A stretch of 64,000 nt of DNA from positions 186,001-250,000 of the forward strand of contig NZ_RQFW01000001.1 in the NCBI RefSeq assembly GCF_004770145.1, written 5' to 3'. Within the stretch, counting starts at the first letter, position 1, and every line of letters starts with the position of its first letter. The notes under the pieces were generated by a model. That model saw only the letters and a list, made by a program, of their open reading frames with translations. It searched no databases and was not told where the DNA came from. Source of the DNA: Leptospira bourretii (GTDB lineage Bacteria > Spirochaetota > Leptospiria > Leptospirales > Leptospiraceae). Position numbers and translations under genes: made by a program. Below are positions 27,111 to 36,461 of this stretch, piece after piece.

Positions 27111-30100
27111 ATGAGTATTGCTTCCTTTTCGATCAAACGCCCCATATTCATTTCCTCGTTAGTCATCATTATGGTGATTACGGGATTTATTTCCTTAAAA
27201 CGAATCGGTGTCGACCTTTTCCCTGACATCAATATTCCCTTTGTCGTGGTTTCGACTGTCTATCCAGGTGCTGGGCCTGAGGAAATCGAAACCTCCATCT
27301 CCAAACCATTGGAAGAGGAACTCAGTTCTATCTCTGGTCTCAAACGAATCACCTCGAGAAACCAAGAGGGAATTTCGATGGTGTTTGCAGAATTTAACTT
27401 AACCACTGATATCAAATACGCGGAACAACAAGTTCGGGATAAAACCGCTCGAGTCAAACCTCTTTTCCCTGAATCTTCTAAAGAACCACTTGTCCAGAGG
27501 TTTGATCCCTCGGACCAACCGATCATGAGGATTTCTCTTTTTGCTGATTTACCAGAAGGTGAACTCTATGATTTGGCAAAAGAAAAAATCAAAACCAAAC
27601 TAGAGCAGGTGAATAACGTTGGTGCGGTGAAAATCATCGGGGGTTCTCGTCGGGAAATTCACATTGAATTAGATCGTAACAAAATCAATTCCTATCAAGT
27701 CCCAGCCATCGCCATTGGAAACCAGATCAAAAACTCAGGTGTAAACATTCCGGCAGGAAAGGTGGAAGGTGGTGATAAAGAAACTTCCTTTCGGACCGTT
27801 GCTAAGTATGAATCCTTATCTCAAATTGAAAACACGGTAGTTTCCTTCGGTGGAGAGTTTGGGCGAGGAGTTTTAGTCAAAGACCTTGGCCAAGTGAAGG
27901 ACACTCTCCAAGACCGCCAAACATTGGGTATGTTATATGCCCCGATTAGTGCAGAAGAACACGAAGAACCTTCCATCATTGGGAAGTTATTATTCAAATA
28001 TGAACCACCCAAAAAAGAAAGAATCCAGAAAACTGCTCTCTTTTTGGATGTGTACAAACAGTCAGGTGCCAACACCGTAGAAGTGGCCGATGGAATCCTC
28101 GGAAAAATTGATACCATCAACGCACAAATCAAAGATTTAAAAGGAGCACCTAAGGTCATTCTGATTCGGGACGGATCCAAATGGATTCGGGCTAATATTG
28201 AAGATGTGACCATCGCCATCATCCTTGGGATCTTACTTGCTGTTATTGTTGTTTATCTTTTCCTTGGGAACGTTCGTTCCACCTTAATTACCGGAATGGC
28301 ACTCCCCAACTCTATGTTAGGTGCCTTTATCATTATGTATGCAATGGGTTTTACCATGAACGTAATGACCCTTCTTGCCCTCTCTCTTGCCGTGGGACTT
28401 CTTGTGGATGACGCTATTGTGGTTCGGGAAAATATTTTCCGCAAACTAGAAGAAGGTGAATCGGTGATTGTTGCGGCAAGGAAAGGAACGGAAGAGGTAA
28501 CCCTTGCCGTCATTGGAACTTCCTTAACGGTGATTGCAGTATTTTTACCCATTGGATTTTTATCTGGAATTGTAGGTCAGTTTTTCAAACAGTTTGGACT
28601 CACCGTTGTTTTTGCGATGATCATCTCGTTATTTGATGGTTTGACCGTAGCACCAATGTTATCTGCTTATTTTGCAGGGAAAACGGATATCCATAAAAAG
28701 AAAAATTTTGTCCTTCGTAACTTTGATAAGTTCCAAGATTTTCTGGACAAAATGTACGGAATCATTATGAAATTTGCCCTAAAAAAACCTTGGGCTGTGA
28801 TTTTGTTAACCTTCCTTACATTGATTACTAGTATTTTTTCACTCGCCTTTGTGAAAAAGACCTTCTTACCTGCAAACGACCAAGGTGAGTTTATGGTCAA
28901 TGTGGAGATGGCTCCAGGAACTTCTTTACAAGGGACAGCGGAAGTGGTGAAAGAAATTCAAAATGCCATCATTAAAACGGTTCCTGAGTTGGAACTTTTG
29001 GCAACGGTTGTGGGAAATAGTGATGGTGAATCCAATATTGCAACCATTGGTGTGGCACTCCTTCCTTCCGAATACCGCAAACGCACTACAGGTGATGTCA
29101 AAGACCAAATCCGCGAATACCTAAAACAATACCCACAAGCAAGACCGAAAGTGAACGACTATTCGGCGATAGGTGGTGGAGTTCAATATCCATTCAACTT
29201 AAACTTAAAGGGTGAAAACTTAAAAGACTTAGAAGCATATTCTTTCAAAGTTATGGAAGAATTACGAAAAATCCCAGATCTTACAGATGTGGACACAACT
29301 TACAGAACAGGGAAACCTGAATTCCAAGTTGTACCAAACCGATCCAAAATGCAAACCGTTGGGGTTGTGGCCGGGGTCATGGGAGCCGAACTTCGTTACC
29401 ATATCGAAGGTGGGGAAGTGGCCAAGTATTTGGAAAATGGAATTGAATATGATGTAAGACTTCGTTTGAAAGAAGACCAAAGAAACTTACGTAAGTCTTT
29501 CTATGAAACAAGAGTTCCCAATATCCAAAACCGACTCATTCCTCTGAATGCCATAGCGGATGGAAAAGAAAGTAGTTCCCCTGCACGGATCATTCGGGAA
29601 GACAGGTCTCGGGTCGTTCCTATCAATGCAAACTTGGCACCAGGTGGAGCGATTGCCTCGGCTTCGGAAGCAGCCACAAAGATTCTAAAAGAAAAACTTC
29701 CACCGCCTCCAGGAATTACGTATACCTTTGTAGGACAATCGGAAGACTTTAAGGAACTTTTACAAAACATTGTCCTTGCATTCGGGATGGCTCTCATCTT
29801 CATCTATTTGGTGTTAGCTTCTCTTTATGAGTCTTTTATCACACCGATCACAATCCTTTTTGCCATCCCTCCAGCCATTTCGGGAGCTTTCTTTGCTCTC
29901 GCTCTAACCGGTGAGATGTTAAATTTATTCAGTATGATTGGACTCATCCTCCTTATGGGACTTGTGGCCAAAAACTCCATCCTTCTTGTGGACCATGCAA
30001 TGCTTGCGATGAAAGAACATGGGATGACTCGGGACGAAGCGATCTTCGATGCAGGATCAAAACGACTACGTCCGATCCTTATGACTTCCCTTGCGATGAT

Positions 30101-30314
30101 TGCAGGAACTTTGCCAATTGCTTTGGGGATCGGAGAAGCATCCAAATCAAGAACTGCTATGGGGATTGCGATCATTGGTGGTCTTGTTTTATCTACACTC
30201 ATCACTCTCATTGTGGTGCCTGCCGTGTTTGGGTACATTGACCGTATTCGCGAAAAAATTGAAGGTGCTTTCCGCCCTGATTATGAAATTCGCCCTGAGG
30301 ATTTAGAGGACTAA
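27111..30314 (+). CDS. RND efflux transporter (AcrB-like)
   Basis: 1067 residues, typical of RND pumps. ASFSIKRPIFISSLVIIMVI is the first helix; large periplasmic loops follow helices 1 and 7. Helix 4 has the proton-relay motif SLAVGLLVDDAIVVREN and helix 10-11 region has GLILLMGLVAKNSILLVDHA, including the conserved Asp pair and Lys. The pump exports drugs, lipids or metals in exchange for protons. No periplasmic adaptor or outer membrane channel gene is adjacent, so these must be encoded elsewhere. Substrate cannot be predicted; the Lys in the second motif favours the hydrophobe (HAE) group. Confidence 0.95.
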   Translation: MSIASFSIKRPIFISSLVIIMVITGFISLKRIGVDLFPDINIPFVVVSTVYPGAGPEEIETSISKPLEEELSSISGLKRITSRNQEGISMVFAEFNLTTDIKYAEQQVRDKTARVKPLFPESSKEPLVQRFDPSDQPIMRISLFADLPEGELYDLAKEKIKTKLEQVNNVGAVKIIGGSRREIHIELDRNKINSYQVPAIAIGNQIKNSGVNIPAGKVEGGDKETSFRTVAKYESLSQIENTVVSFGGEFGRGVLVKDLGQVKDTLQDRQTLGMLYAPISAEEHEEPSIIGKLLFKYEPPKKERIQKTALFLDVYKQSGANTVEVADGILGKIDTINAQIKDLKGAPKVILIRDGSKWIRANIEDVTIAIILGILLAVIVVYLFLGNVRSTLITGMALPNSMLGAFIIMYAMGFTMNVMTLLALSLAVGLLVDDAIVVRENIFRKLEEGESVIVAARKGTEEVTLAVIGTSLTVIAVFLPIGFLSGIVGQFFKQFGLTVVFAMIISLFDGLTVAPMLSAYFAGKTDIHKKKNFVLRNFDKFQDFLDKMYGIIMKFALKKPWAVILLTFLTLITSIFSLAFVKKTFLPANDQGEFMVNVEMAPGTSLQGTAEVVKEIQNAIIKTVPELELLATVVGNSDGESNIATIGVALLPSEYRKRTTGDVKDQIREYLKQYPQARPKVNDYSAIGGGVQYPFNLNLKGENLKDLEAYSFKVMEELRKIPDLTDVDTTYRTGKPEFQVVPNRSKMQTVGVVAGVMGAELRYHIEGGEVAKYLENGIEYDVRLRLKEDQRNLRKSFYETRVPNIQNRLIPLNAIADGKESSSPARIIREDRSRVVPINANLAPGGAIASASEAATKILKEKLPPPPGITYTFVGQSEDFKELLQNIVLAFGMALIFIYLVLASLYESFITPITILFAIPPAISGAFFALALTGEMLNLFSMIGLILLMGLVAKNSILLVDHAMLAMKEHGMTRDEAIFDAGSKRLRPILMTSLAMIAGTLPIALGIGEASKSRTAMGIAIIGGLVLSTLITLIVVPAVFGYIDRIREKIEGAFRPDYEIRPEDLED

Positions 30315-30388
30315 ACCTTGATCCTAGGAAATTCTCAGGCATAAATTTAAACTTGCCCAAACTTTGAATTCGGCGTTCTCTTGCTATC

Positions 30389-30751
30389 ATGTCCAGCGAA
30401 CGCCGAATCTACAAACGAATCTCCGAAAAAGTCCATCTCACCTACCGAGTGATCCAATCGGGAGCCGGTTCTTCTCAGTTTTTACCAAAAGACAAAGGAG
30501 AAGGGGATTCCCAAGACATTTCCGAAGGGGGACTGTTGTTTCGCACCAAAGAACCAATGCCACTTGGAACTCGATTGGAATTAGAATTAAGATTCCCTGA
30601 TGTGAAATACGTTTTGTATCCTAAGGCAAAGGTTGTACGATTGGAAGAATTTGGCGAAGGGGCCTTTTATGAAGTAGGTCTTGAATTCAACCAAATGTTT
30701 GATGATGATCAAAAATTATTATTAGAACATATTGCTCGATTAGCAGTTTAA
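30389..30751 (+). CDS. PilZ domain protein
   Basis: 120 residues, essentially one PilZ domain. The N-terminal RRIYKR (RxxxR) and the DISEGGLLFRTKEP motif (D/NxSxxG) are the c-di-GMP contact residues, and the beta-barrel ends in LYPKAKVVRLEEFGEGAFYEVGLEF. Such single-domain proteins act as c-di-GMP receptors controlling motility or envelope functions. It lies 50 nt upstream of the histidine kinase gene. Confidence 0.9.
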   Translation: MSSERRIYKRISEKVHLTYRVIQSGAGSSQFLPKDKGEGDSQDISEGGLLFRTKEPMPLGTRLELELRFPDVKYVLYPKAKVVRLEEFGEGAFYEVGLEFNQMFDDDQKLLLEHIARLAV

Positions 30752-30801
30752 TCTGATTTCCTCTTACCACCTCCACCAATTGATTTGTAGGTAACAAACC
30801 A

Positions 30802-32043
30802 ATGTTGCAAAGGTTGTTTGTCCTTTTTCGTGGGATTCCCCTCGAACCGATTTCTCTACTCGCCGTATATTCCGAGATTATCAGCAAATTGTATTTTCTT
30901 GGATTCGCTTATTGTTTGGCGTATCTCCAAAGTGTGTATTTGGAATGGAATGCGTTAGACCAAACCAATTGTATTTTATCAGCCATCCAACTTGTATTTA
31001 GTATTCTCTTGGTATTGACCTCCTTTTTTTATAGAAGGTTTTTTGGTTTTGCTCCCGTCATTGTCCGTTTGACTTTTTTTCTTTTGGTGTTGGTAGAAAT
31101 TGAAACTGGATTTCATGATCCTACCATTCCTTATTTTGATCCAAGGAATTGGCTTACCATCACCGCCTTACTTGCCACTTCCTCTTTCTTTTATCCAGGC
31201 CTTGTTTGGCAGTACATTTTAGAATGGTCTATCGTACTTTTGCTTTATATCATTCGGGTGTACTTTGCCAACCAAACTGTCATTCCGATGGAAACCTGGC
31301 GGGAGATGTCCACCATTTTCCCTTTGTTCCTTGTTGCCTTTTTTTTAAACCACTGGTGGTTTCGCACTCGTTACATTGCCGCTTATCGTGGGATGTTATT
31401 GGAAGAAAAACGGAGAACATTTTTCCAAGACATCCATGATAGTTTAGGTTCGCAATTAACGGATTTAGTTTTACTCACTCAAAAAATCGAAAAAAAACCG
31501 ACTGAGATCACAGAGATTCAATTACAAAAATTAAGGCAACTTTCAGAGTCAGCACTTCAATCCTTACGTACGCAAGTCCAAGAAGAAGACCAAAGAGATT
31601 TGATCCAAGAATCTTTGTTAGACGGATTGAAACTTTTAGTCAAAAAACGATACAAACTTGTTGGTCGTACGATAAACCTAAAATGGGATTCCATAGGAGA
31701 TGAGACAATGATCAAAATTCCCGATCCCGAGGTAGCCCATCATATCCTTCAATTCTTCAAAGAAGTGACAACCAATGATTTACGACATGGAAACGGGACT
31801 TCTGAATGGAAGATTAATAGAACACCAGATCATATGGTATTCCAATTTGTCACAGAACTAGAAAAATCGAACGGAAATGAAAAGGGTTTGGATATTTATC
31901 CTAACAAACAAGAATGGAATGAATCAGGAATTGGCGAACGAGGCCTCCACCAAAGAATCAAATCTTTAAATGGTGACCTTACCATAATAGAATCTCCATA
32001 CCAGATTCATATGAAACTTCCTATGAGTTTATTTCATATATGA
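30802..32043 (+). CDS. Membrane histidine kinase of the NarX/DesK (HisKA_3) type
   Basis: 413 residues. About six membrane helices in residues 1-190 form an integral sensor without an obvious extracellular domain. RRTFFQDIHDSLGSQLTDLVLL gives the phospho-acceptor His212 in the HD-S-G motif of HisKA_3 kinases. The ATP-binding part has an N-box-like EVTTNDLRHG and a G-box ESGIGERGLHQRI, somewhat divergent. It autophosphorylates and hands phosphate to the NarL-type regulator whose ATG overlaps its stop (ATGA). Signal unknown. Confidence 0.88.
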   Translation: MLQRLFVLFRGIPLEPISLLAVYSEIISKLYFLGFAYCLAYLQSVYLEWNALDQTNCILSAIQLVFSILLVLTSFFYRRFFGFAPVIVRLTFFLLVLVEIETGFHDPTIPYFDPRNWLTITALLATSSFFYPGLVWQYILEWSIVLLLYIIRVYFANQTVIPMETWREMSTIFPLFLVAFFLNHWWFRTRYIAAYRGMLLEEKRRTFFQDIHDSLGSQLTDLVLLTQKIEKKPTEITEIQLQKLRQLSESALQSLRTQVQEEDQRDLIQESLLDGLKLLVKKRYKLVGRTINLKWDSIGDETMIKIPDPEVAHHILQFFKEVTTNDLRHGNGTSEWKINRTPDHMVFQFVTELEKSNGNEKGLDIYPNKQEWNESGIGERGLHQRIKSLNGDLTIIESPYQIHMKLPMSLFHI

Positions 32044-32681
32044 AATCTATTTCCATCGGTATCATCGAAGACAATGTAGATTTTTTACAATCGTTATGCG
32101 GTGTCTTAAAACAAAATTCTCATCTAAATTTGGTTACTTGGAATTCAGCTGAAGATTTTTGGACGAATGGACAATCTAGGGAATGGGATTTGCTCATTTT
32201 GGACATTGGACTACCTGGTATGAGTGGAATTGATGTACTCAAAACTTACCATACAGTGGAATCGAGAAAAAGCCTTGTGATTTCCGCCTTACAAACGGAT
32301 GACGCTATCTTTTCAGCACTTCGGAATGGAGCTTCTGGGTATATTTGGAAATCAGAGTTGGACTCTCTTCCAGAGACCATTCAAACCATTTTGGAAGGGG
32401 GAAGTGTGATTTCGCCTTCGATTGCCGCAAAAGTATTGTTAAGTTTTCGAAAACCTCAGACTTTTTCCGATCCTTCTGGGGTTGGCGTTGAAGTTCTCAC
32501 TCCGAGAGAAAGACAAATTTTGGAACTGATTGTAGAAGGGGACAACCCAAACCAGATTGCTTCTTTATTTGGAACAACTGTTGGAACTGTCCGCCAACAA
32601 ATCAAAGCCATCTACAAAAAACTTCAGGTGAATACTCGGGTGCAAATGCTAAAAAAAGCTCGCCAATTTGGAATTTTTTAA
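32040..32681 (+). CDS. NarL/LuxR-family response regulator
   Basis: 213 residues. Receiver domain with acidic pocket IIEDN and phospho-acceptor Asp55 in LLILDIGLPGMSG, a Ser/Ala switch (VISALQ) and Lys in IWKSE. The C-terminal LuxR-type HTH (about residues 148-210) reads LTPRERQILELIVEGDNPNQIA and TVRQQIKAIYKKLQV. Cognate of the upstream kinase by 4-nt gene overlap. The intergenic DNA just downstream has two TACCANNTGGTA palindromes which may be its targets. Confidence 0.93.
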   Translation: MKSISIGIIEDNVDFLQSLCGVLKQNSHLNLVTWNSAEDFWTNGQSREWDLLILDIGLPGMSGIDVLKTYHTVESRKSLVISALQTDDAIFSALRNGASGYIWKSELDSLPETIQTILEGGSVISPSIAAKVLLSFRKPQTFSDPSGVGVEVLTPRERQILELIVEGDNPNQIASLFGTTVGTVRQQIKAIYKKLQVNTRVQMLKKARQFGIF

Positions 32682-32700
32682 AGGGATATAAAATTCTAAT

Positions 32701-32730
32701 TTATACCATCTGGTAAATGGACACCGACTG
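32701..32730. repeat. Direct repeat copy 1 with TACCANNTGGTA palindrome
   Basis: The block starts TTATACCATCTGGTAAAT and ends GACACCGACTG. It holds the palindrome TACCA-TC-TGGTA (32704-32715) and is followed 10 nt later by TATACT (32741-32746), a possible -10 element. It is matched at 25 of 30 positions by copy 2 exactly 240 bp downstream. Confidence 0.7.
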
Positions 32731-32775
32731 AAAACTTGGTTATACTATCTCATCAACTTACCAGAATACAAACAA

Positions 32776-32886
32776 ATGCGACTAGAATCGATTCATTGGA
32801 TCTCTGCTCTCCTCATCAAACTAAGGCTAGTTTTATGGTTTGGAGTGTACTTAGCGCTTGTATTTCTGATGAATTGGGTTTTATAA
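32776..32886 (+). CDS. Possible 36-residue membrane peptide
   Basis: ATG at 32776 opens a 36-codon frame: MRLESIHWISALLIKLRLVL, then WFGVYLALVFLMNWVL. It would be one hydrophobic helix with an amphipathic start. No Shine-Dalgarno sequence is seen, so this is a weak candidate; it follows repeat copy 1 and its promoter-like TATACT by 30 nt. Confidence 0.25.
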   Translation: MRLESIHWISALLIKLRLVLWFGVYLALVFLMNWVL

Positions 32887-32940
32887 AGGGAAATCCAAAA
32901 AACAAAAACACCCGTTCGGGAAGGTTCCTTTCTTTCCTTT

Positions 32941-32970
32941 TTATACCATTTGGTAGATAGACAGCGACTC
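32941..32970. repeat. Direct repeat copy 2 with TACCANNTGGTA palindrome
   Basis: The block starts TTATACCATTTGGTAGAT and ends GACAGCGACTC, with the palindrome TACCA-TT-TGGTA at 32944-32955. Like copy 1 it is followed by a TATCT-containing, promoter-like stretch (32986-32991). Both copies have the same orientation. Confidence 0.7.
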
Positions 32971-33104
32971 TCGTCTCTGTTAGCATTATCTGAAGAATCC
33001 CAGTCTGTCCTACCCTGGCTGGCGAATAGCGTAGAATTTCCATTTAACATTCCATTGCTTGGTGCAAGTGCCATCGTGTTCGAGACCACGGTGGTATTTT
33101 TTTT

Positions 33105-34217
33105 TCAGTCCATCAAACGTTTGATTTCTTTTAAGAGTGTGGATTGGCCCGACATCAGCTTTGTTTCCGATTCTAGGATGGCCTCTTTTTTTCCTGGGCG
33201 CATAAAAAACTGTTCTAAAACCGCTTCTCTTAGAGTTTCTTCAAACCACATCCGGGTTTGGTTTTCTCTATTCTTCACATAATACCCGTTTGATTTTGTA
33301 GTCGAAATATAATCTAAAACCAACTTCCAGATTTCTTCGATTCCCTTTCCTCCGATCCCACTACAAGTGGTGGCCCTTGGTGTCCATTTGGATTCGGGAG
33401 CCGGGAAAAGGTGGAGGGCCGATTCATATTCGACCCGGGCCCGCATGGCAAAGGGTTCATTGGGCCCGTCCGCTTTATTGATAGCAATGAGGTCAGCCAT
33501 TTCCATAATTCCCCGTTTGATCCCTTGGAGTTCGTCTCCGGCACCGGCAAGCATGAGTAATAAAAAGAAATCCACCATGGAATGGACTTGGGTTTCGGAT
33601 TGTCCTACTCCCACAGTTTCGATAATGATGGTGTCAAACCCTGCTGCCTCACAAAGATACATGGACTCTCTTGTTTTTCTAGCAACTCCTCCCAAAGAAC
33701 CACTGCTAGGTGAGGGCCGGATAAAGGCATTTTCTGATTTGGAAAGAATTTCCATCCTTGTTTTATCACCAAGGATGGAACCTTTGGTACGTTGGCTACT
33801 GGGATCAATGGCAAGGACCGCAAGTTTATGGTTTTGTTCCAGGAGATAACTTCCAAAACTTTCAATAAAGGTAGACTTCCCAACGCCGGGAACACCTGTG
33901 ATTCCCATCCGGATGGAATTTCCCACTTTTGGCATCACAAGCTCTAAGATGGCTTGGGCTTTGTCGTTATGTGCTTCTAAATTACTTTCTACAAGAGTGA
34001 TGGCTTTGGAAAGATGGGTGCGGTTCCCAGAAAGAATTCCTGTCGCTAGTTCCTCTACGGAGATTTCTTTGCGGTTAAGAGTTTTTCTTTGGTCACGGAT
34101 GTAAGGAGAAATGGCTGGGGCATCGGCGACACCGGGGTTGACAGAAAGTGCCGATTTGGGATTCGCAATATCGGAATCCTGATTCTTTTTGCCAATGTCC
34201 TCGTTTGGTGTTTCCAT
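33105..34217 (-). CDS. meaB: Methylmalonyl-CoA mutase-associated GTPase MeaB (ArgK family)
   Basis: 370 residues from ATG at 34217; the frame extends to a TTG at 34280 that lies inside a terminator-like hairpin and is unlikely. The P-loop is GITGVPGVGKSTFIES (about residue 105), with LAIDPSSQRTKGSILGDKTRM, IIIETVGVGQSETQV (switch/Walker B) and INKADG (NKxD guanine specificity). MeaB protects and reactivates adenosylcobalamin-dependent methylmalonyl-CoA mutase. The N-terminal 50 residues are longer than usual and low-complexity. It follows the two mutase subunits on the same strand. Confidence 0.93.
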   Translation of the reverse strand: METPNEDIGKKNQDSDIANPKSALSVNPGVADAPAISPYIRDQRKTLNRKEISVEELATGILSGNRTHLSKAITLVESNLEAHNDKAQAILELVMPKVGNSIRMGITGVPGVGKSTFIESFGSYLLEQNHKLAVLAIDPSSQRTKGSILGDKTRMEILSKSENAFIRPSPSSGSLGGVARKTRESMYLCEAAGFDTIIIETVGVGQSETQVHSMVDFFLLLMLAGAGDELQGIKRGIMEMADLIAINKADGPNEPFAMRARVEYESALHLFPAPESKWTPRATTCSGIGGKGIEEIWKLVLDYISTTKSNGYYVKNRENQTRMWFEETLREAVLEQFFMRPGKKEAILESETKLMSGQSTLLKEIKRLMD

Positions 34218-34249
34218 ATTAGTTGATTCTTTGTGAAAGATCCTAAAAG

Positions 34250-34288
34250 ACACCAATCTGCTGAAGGGTTTTTTCAGCAAATCGGTGT
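34250..34288 (-). terminator. Terminator-like hairpin between mutB and meaB
   Basis: A 16-bp stem with two mismatches (outer ACACC/GGTGT, inner CTGCTGAA region/TTCAGC) encloses a 7-nt loop. On the minus transcript it is followed by TCTTTTAGG. It lies 34 nt after the large mutase subunit stop, so it could reduce read-through into meaB. Confidence 0.55.
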
Positions 34289-34321
34289 TTGGTGGGATAA
34301 GCCCCTTGTCTAATTTTGAAC

Positions 34322-36460
34322 TTAGGCGGCTCTTCTTTCGCCAAGGAGTATGTTCAGAATTTGTTTGGCAGCTTCTGAGATCACAGTTCCCGGTCCAAAA
34401 ATAGCAGTTGCTCCTGATTTGTAGAGGAAGTCGTAATCTTGTGCAGGGATCACCCCACCCACAACCACGAGTACATCTTCTGCACCCAGTTTTTTTAATT
34501 CCTCAATCACTTGTGGAACAAGGGTTTTGTGACCAGCAGCAAGAGAGGACACACCCAAGATATGACAGTCATTTTCTACTACTTGTTTGGCGACTTCAGC
34601 CGGTGTTTGGAACAAAGGCCCGATATCAACGTCAAAGCCCATATCAGCAAAACTGGTGGAGATCACCTTGGCGCCACGGTCATGTCCGTCTTGGCCCATT
34701 TTGGCCACCATGATTCTTGGGCGGCGTCCTTCTAGTTTTGCAAATTCATCGGCGAGGGACCTTGCTTCGATATACCCTTTGTCTTCGGAAATTTCAGAGG
34801 AATACACTCCAGAGATGGAACGAATCACAGCTTTGTACCTCCCAAATACTTTTTCCATTGCATAAGAAATTTCACCAAGAGAAGCTCTTTTTCTGGCAGC
34901 ATCCACTGCAAGTTCGAGGAGATTTCCATTCCCTGTTTCTGCACATTTGGTGATAGCGTTTAACGCAGCTTCTACGGCTGTGTTATCTCGATCTTTTTTC
35001 ATTTGTTCCAAACGTTTGATTTGGGCAATCCGAACGGCAGTATTGTCAATGTCTAAAATATCAAGAGGGGCTTCCTTATCCAAGCGGAACCGGTTCACAC
35101 CCACGATCACATCTTTTCCAGAATCGATACGGGCTTGTTTTCTTGCAGATGCTTCTTCAATACGCATCTTAGGAATTCCAGTTTCAATCGCTTCCGCCAT
35201 TCCACCTAACTTTTGTACTTCGGTAATCAGGGCCCAAGCTTTGTGGACTAAATCGTTTGTGAGTTTTTCTACATAGAAGGAACCACCCCAAGGGTCGATG
35301 ACTCGGTGGATATTGGTTTCTTCTTGGAGATAAATTTGTGTATTTCGTGCAATCCTTGCCGAGAAGTCGGTAGGGAGGGCAATGGCTTCATCTAGTGCGT
35401 TTGTATGTAAGGATTGTGTGTGCCCAAGAGCTGCCGCCATCGCTTCGATACAAGTCCTTCCTACGTTGTTGAAAGGATCTTGTTCGGTGAGAGACCAACC
35501 CGATGTTTGGCAGTGTGTCCGTAGAGCCAAAGACTTAGTCGATTTGGGTTGGAACTGGTTCACAATCTTTGCCCAAAGAAGCCTTCCCGCACGCATCTTG
35601 GCAATCTCCATAAAATGGTTCATTCCAATTGCCCAGAAAAAAGAGAGGCGAGGAGCAAATTCATCTACAGAAAGTCCAGAAGCAATTCCTGTTTTGATGT
35701 ACTCCCATCCATCGGCGAGTGTGTAGGCAAGTTCCAAGTCCGCAGTGGCACCTGCTTCTTGCATATGGTAACCCGAAATGGATATCGAATTAAACTTAGG
35801 CATGTACTTGGAAGTATAACCAAAGATATCGGCAATGATTTTCATGGAATGTTTCGGTGGGTAAATGTAAGTGTTACGCACCATAAACTCTTTCAAAATA
35901 TCATTTTGGATGGTACCGGAGAGTTTGTCTTTGGATACACCCTGTTCTTCTGCCGCCACAATGTAGAAGGCAAGAACTGGGATCACGGCACCATTCATAG
36001 TCATGGAAACAGACATTTGGTCGAGAGGGATTTGATCGAAGAGGATCTTCATATCCAAAACCGAATCGATGGCCACACCGGCTTTTCCCACATCTCCCAC
36101 CACACGGTCATGATCAGAGTCGTAACCACGGTGAGTGGCAAGGTCAAAGGCAACGGAAAGTCCCTTTTGTCCAGCAGCTAAGTTTCTTCGGTAAAAGGCA
36201 TTGGATTCTTCGGCTGTGGAGAATCCGGCATATTGGCGGATGGTCCAGGGTTTATTCACATACATGGTGGAATAGGGACCCCGTAAGTAAGGTGGGATTC
36301 CCGCCGCGTAGTTTAGGTGTTCCATTCCCTCCAAATCAGTCTTCGCATAACGAGATTGGATGGAGATCCCTTCTGCCGTTTGCCAAAGCGAAATGGATTT
36401 GGAATCCGGCTGAGGAGAACTGAAAGAAAGAGGGATTTTTGAAAAATTAGGTTTGTTCAT
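34322..36460 (-). CDS. mutB: Methylmalonyl-CoA mutase large (catalytic) subunit
   Basis: 712 residues, full length. The substrate-binding TIM barrel begins [36 protein letters not shown], the hallmark of the family; [19 protein letters not shown] is also conserved. The C-terminal B12 domain has [10 protein letters not shown] with the cobalt-ligand His, and GPLFQTP. It interconverts methylmalonyl-CoA and succinyl-CoA with adenosylcobalamin, in propionate or odd-chain fatty acid and branched amino acid breakdown. It starts 1 nt after the small-subunit stop. Confidence 0.97.
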   Translation of the reverse strand: MNKPNFSKIPLSFSSPQPDSKSISLWQTAEGISIQSRYAKTDLEGMEHLNYAAGIPPYLRGPYSTMYVNKPWTIRQYAGFSTAEESNAFYRRNLAAGQKGLSVAFDLATHRGYDSDHDRVVGDVGKAGVAIDSVLDMKILFDQIPLDQMSVSMTMNGAVIPVLAFYIVAAEEQGVSKDKLSGTIQNDILKEFMVRNTYIYPPKHSMKIIADIFGYTSKYMPKFNSISISGYHMQEAGATADLELAYTLADGWEYIKTGIASGLSVDEFAPRLSFFWAIGMNHFMEIAKMRAGRLLWAKIVNQFQPKSTKSLALRTHCQTSGWSLTEQDPFNNVGRTCIEAMAAALGHTQSLHTNALDEAIALPTDFSARIARNTQIYLQEETNIHRVIDPWGGSFYVEKLTNDLVHKAWALITEVQKLGGMAEAIETGIPKMRIEEASARKQARIDSGKDVIVGVNRFRLDKEAPLDILDIDNTAVRIAQIKRLEQMKKDRDNTAVEAALNAITKCAETGNGNLLELAVDAARKRASLGEISYAMEKVFGRYKAVIRSISGVYSSEISEDKGYIEARSLADEFAKLEGRRPRIMVAKMGQDGHDRGAKVISTSFADMGFDVDIGPLFQTPAEVAKQVVENDCHILGVSSLAAGHKTLVPQVIEELKKLGAEDVLVVVGGVIPAQDYDFLYKSGATAIFGPGTVISEAAKQILNILLGERRAA

Positions 36461-36461
36461 T

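Larger units (their letters stand above)
32682..33104. other. Intergenic region with two imperfect 30-nt direct repeats
   Basis: 423 bp between the response regulator and meaB (convergent). It contains near-identical blocks at 32701-32730 and 32941-32970, each holding a palindrome, a possible 36-codon ORF (32776-32886), and a weak ACCA/TGGT stem with nine T's at 33097-33105. No known RNA family was recognised. Confidence 0.7.

Noticed and set aside
32950..33282. Plus-strand frame of 110 codons after repeat copy 2
   Set aside because: Starts with TTG inside the palindrome, has no ribosome site and overlaps the meaB coding region on the other strand.
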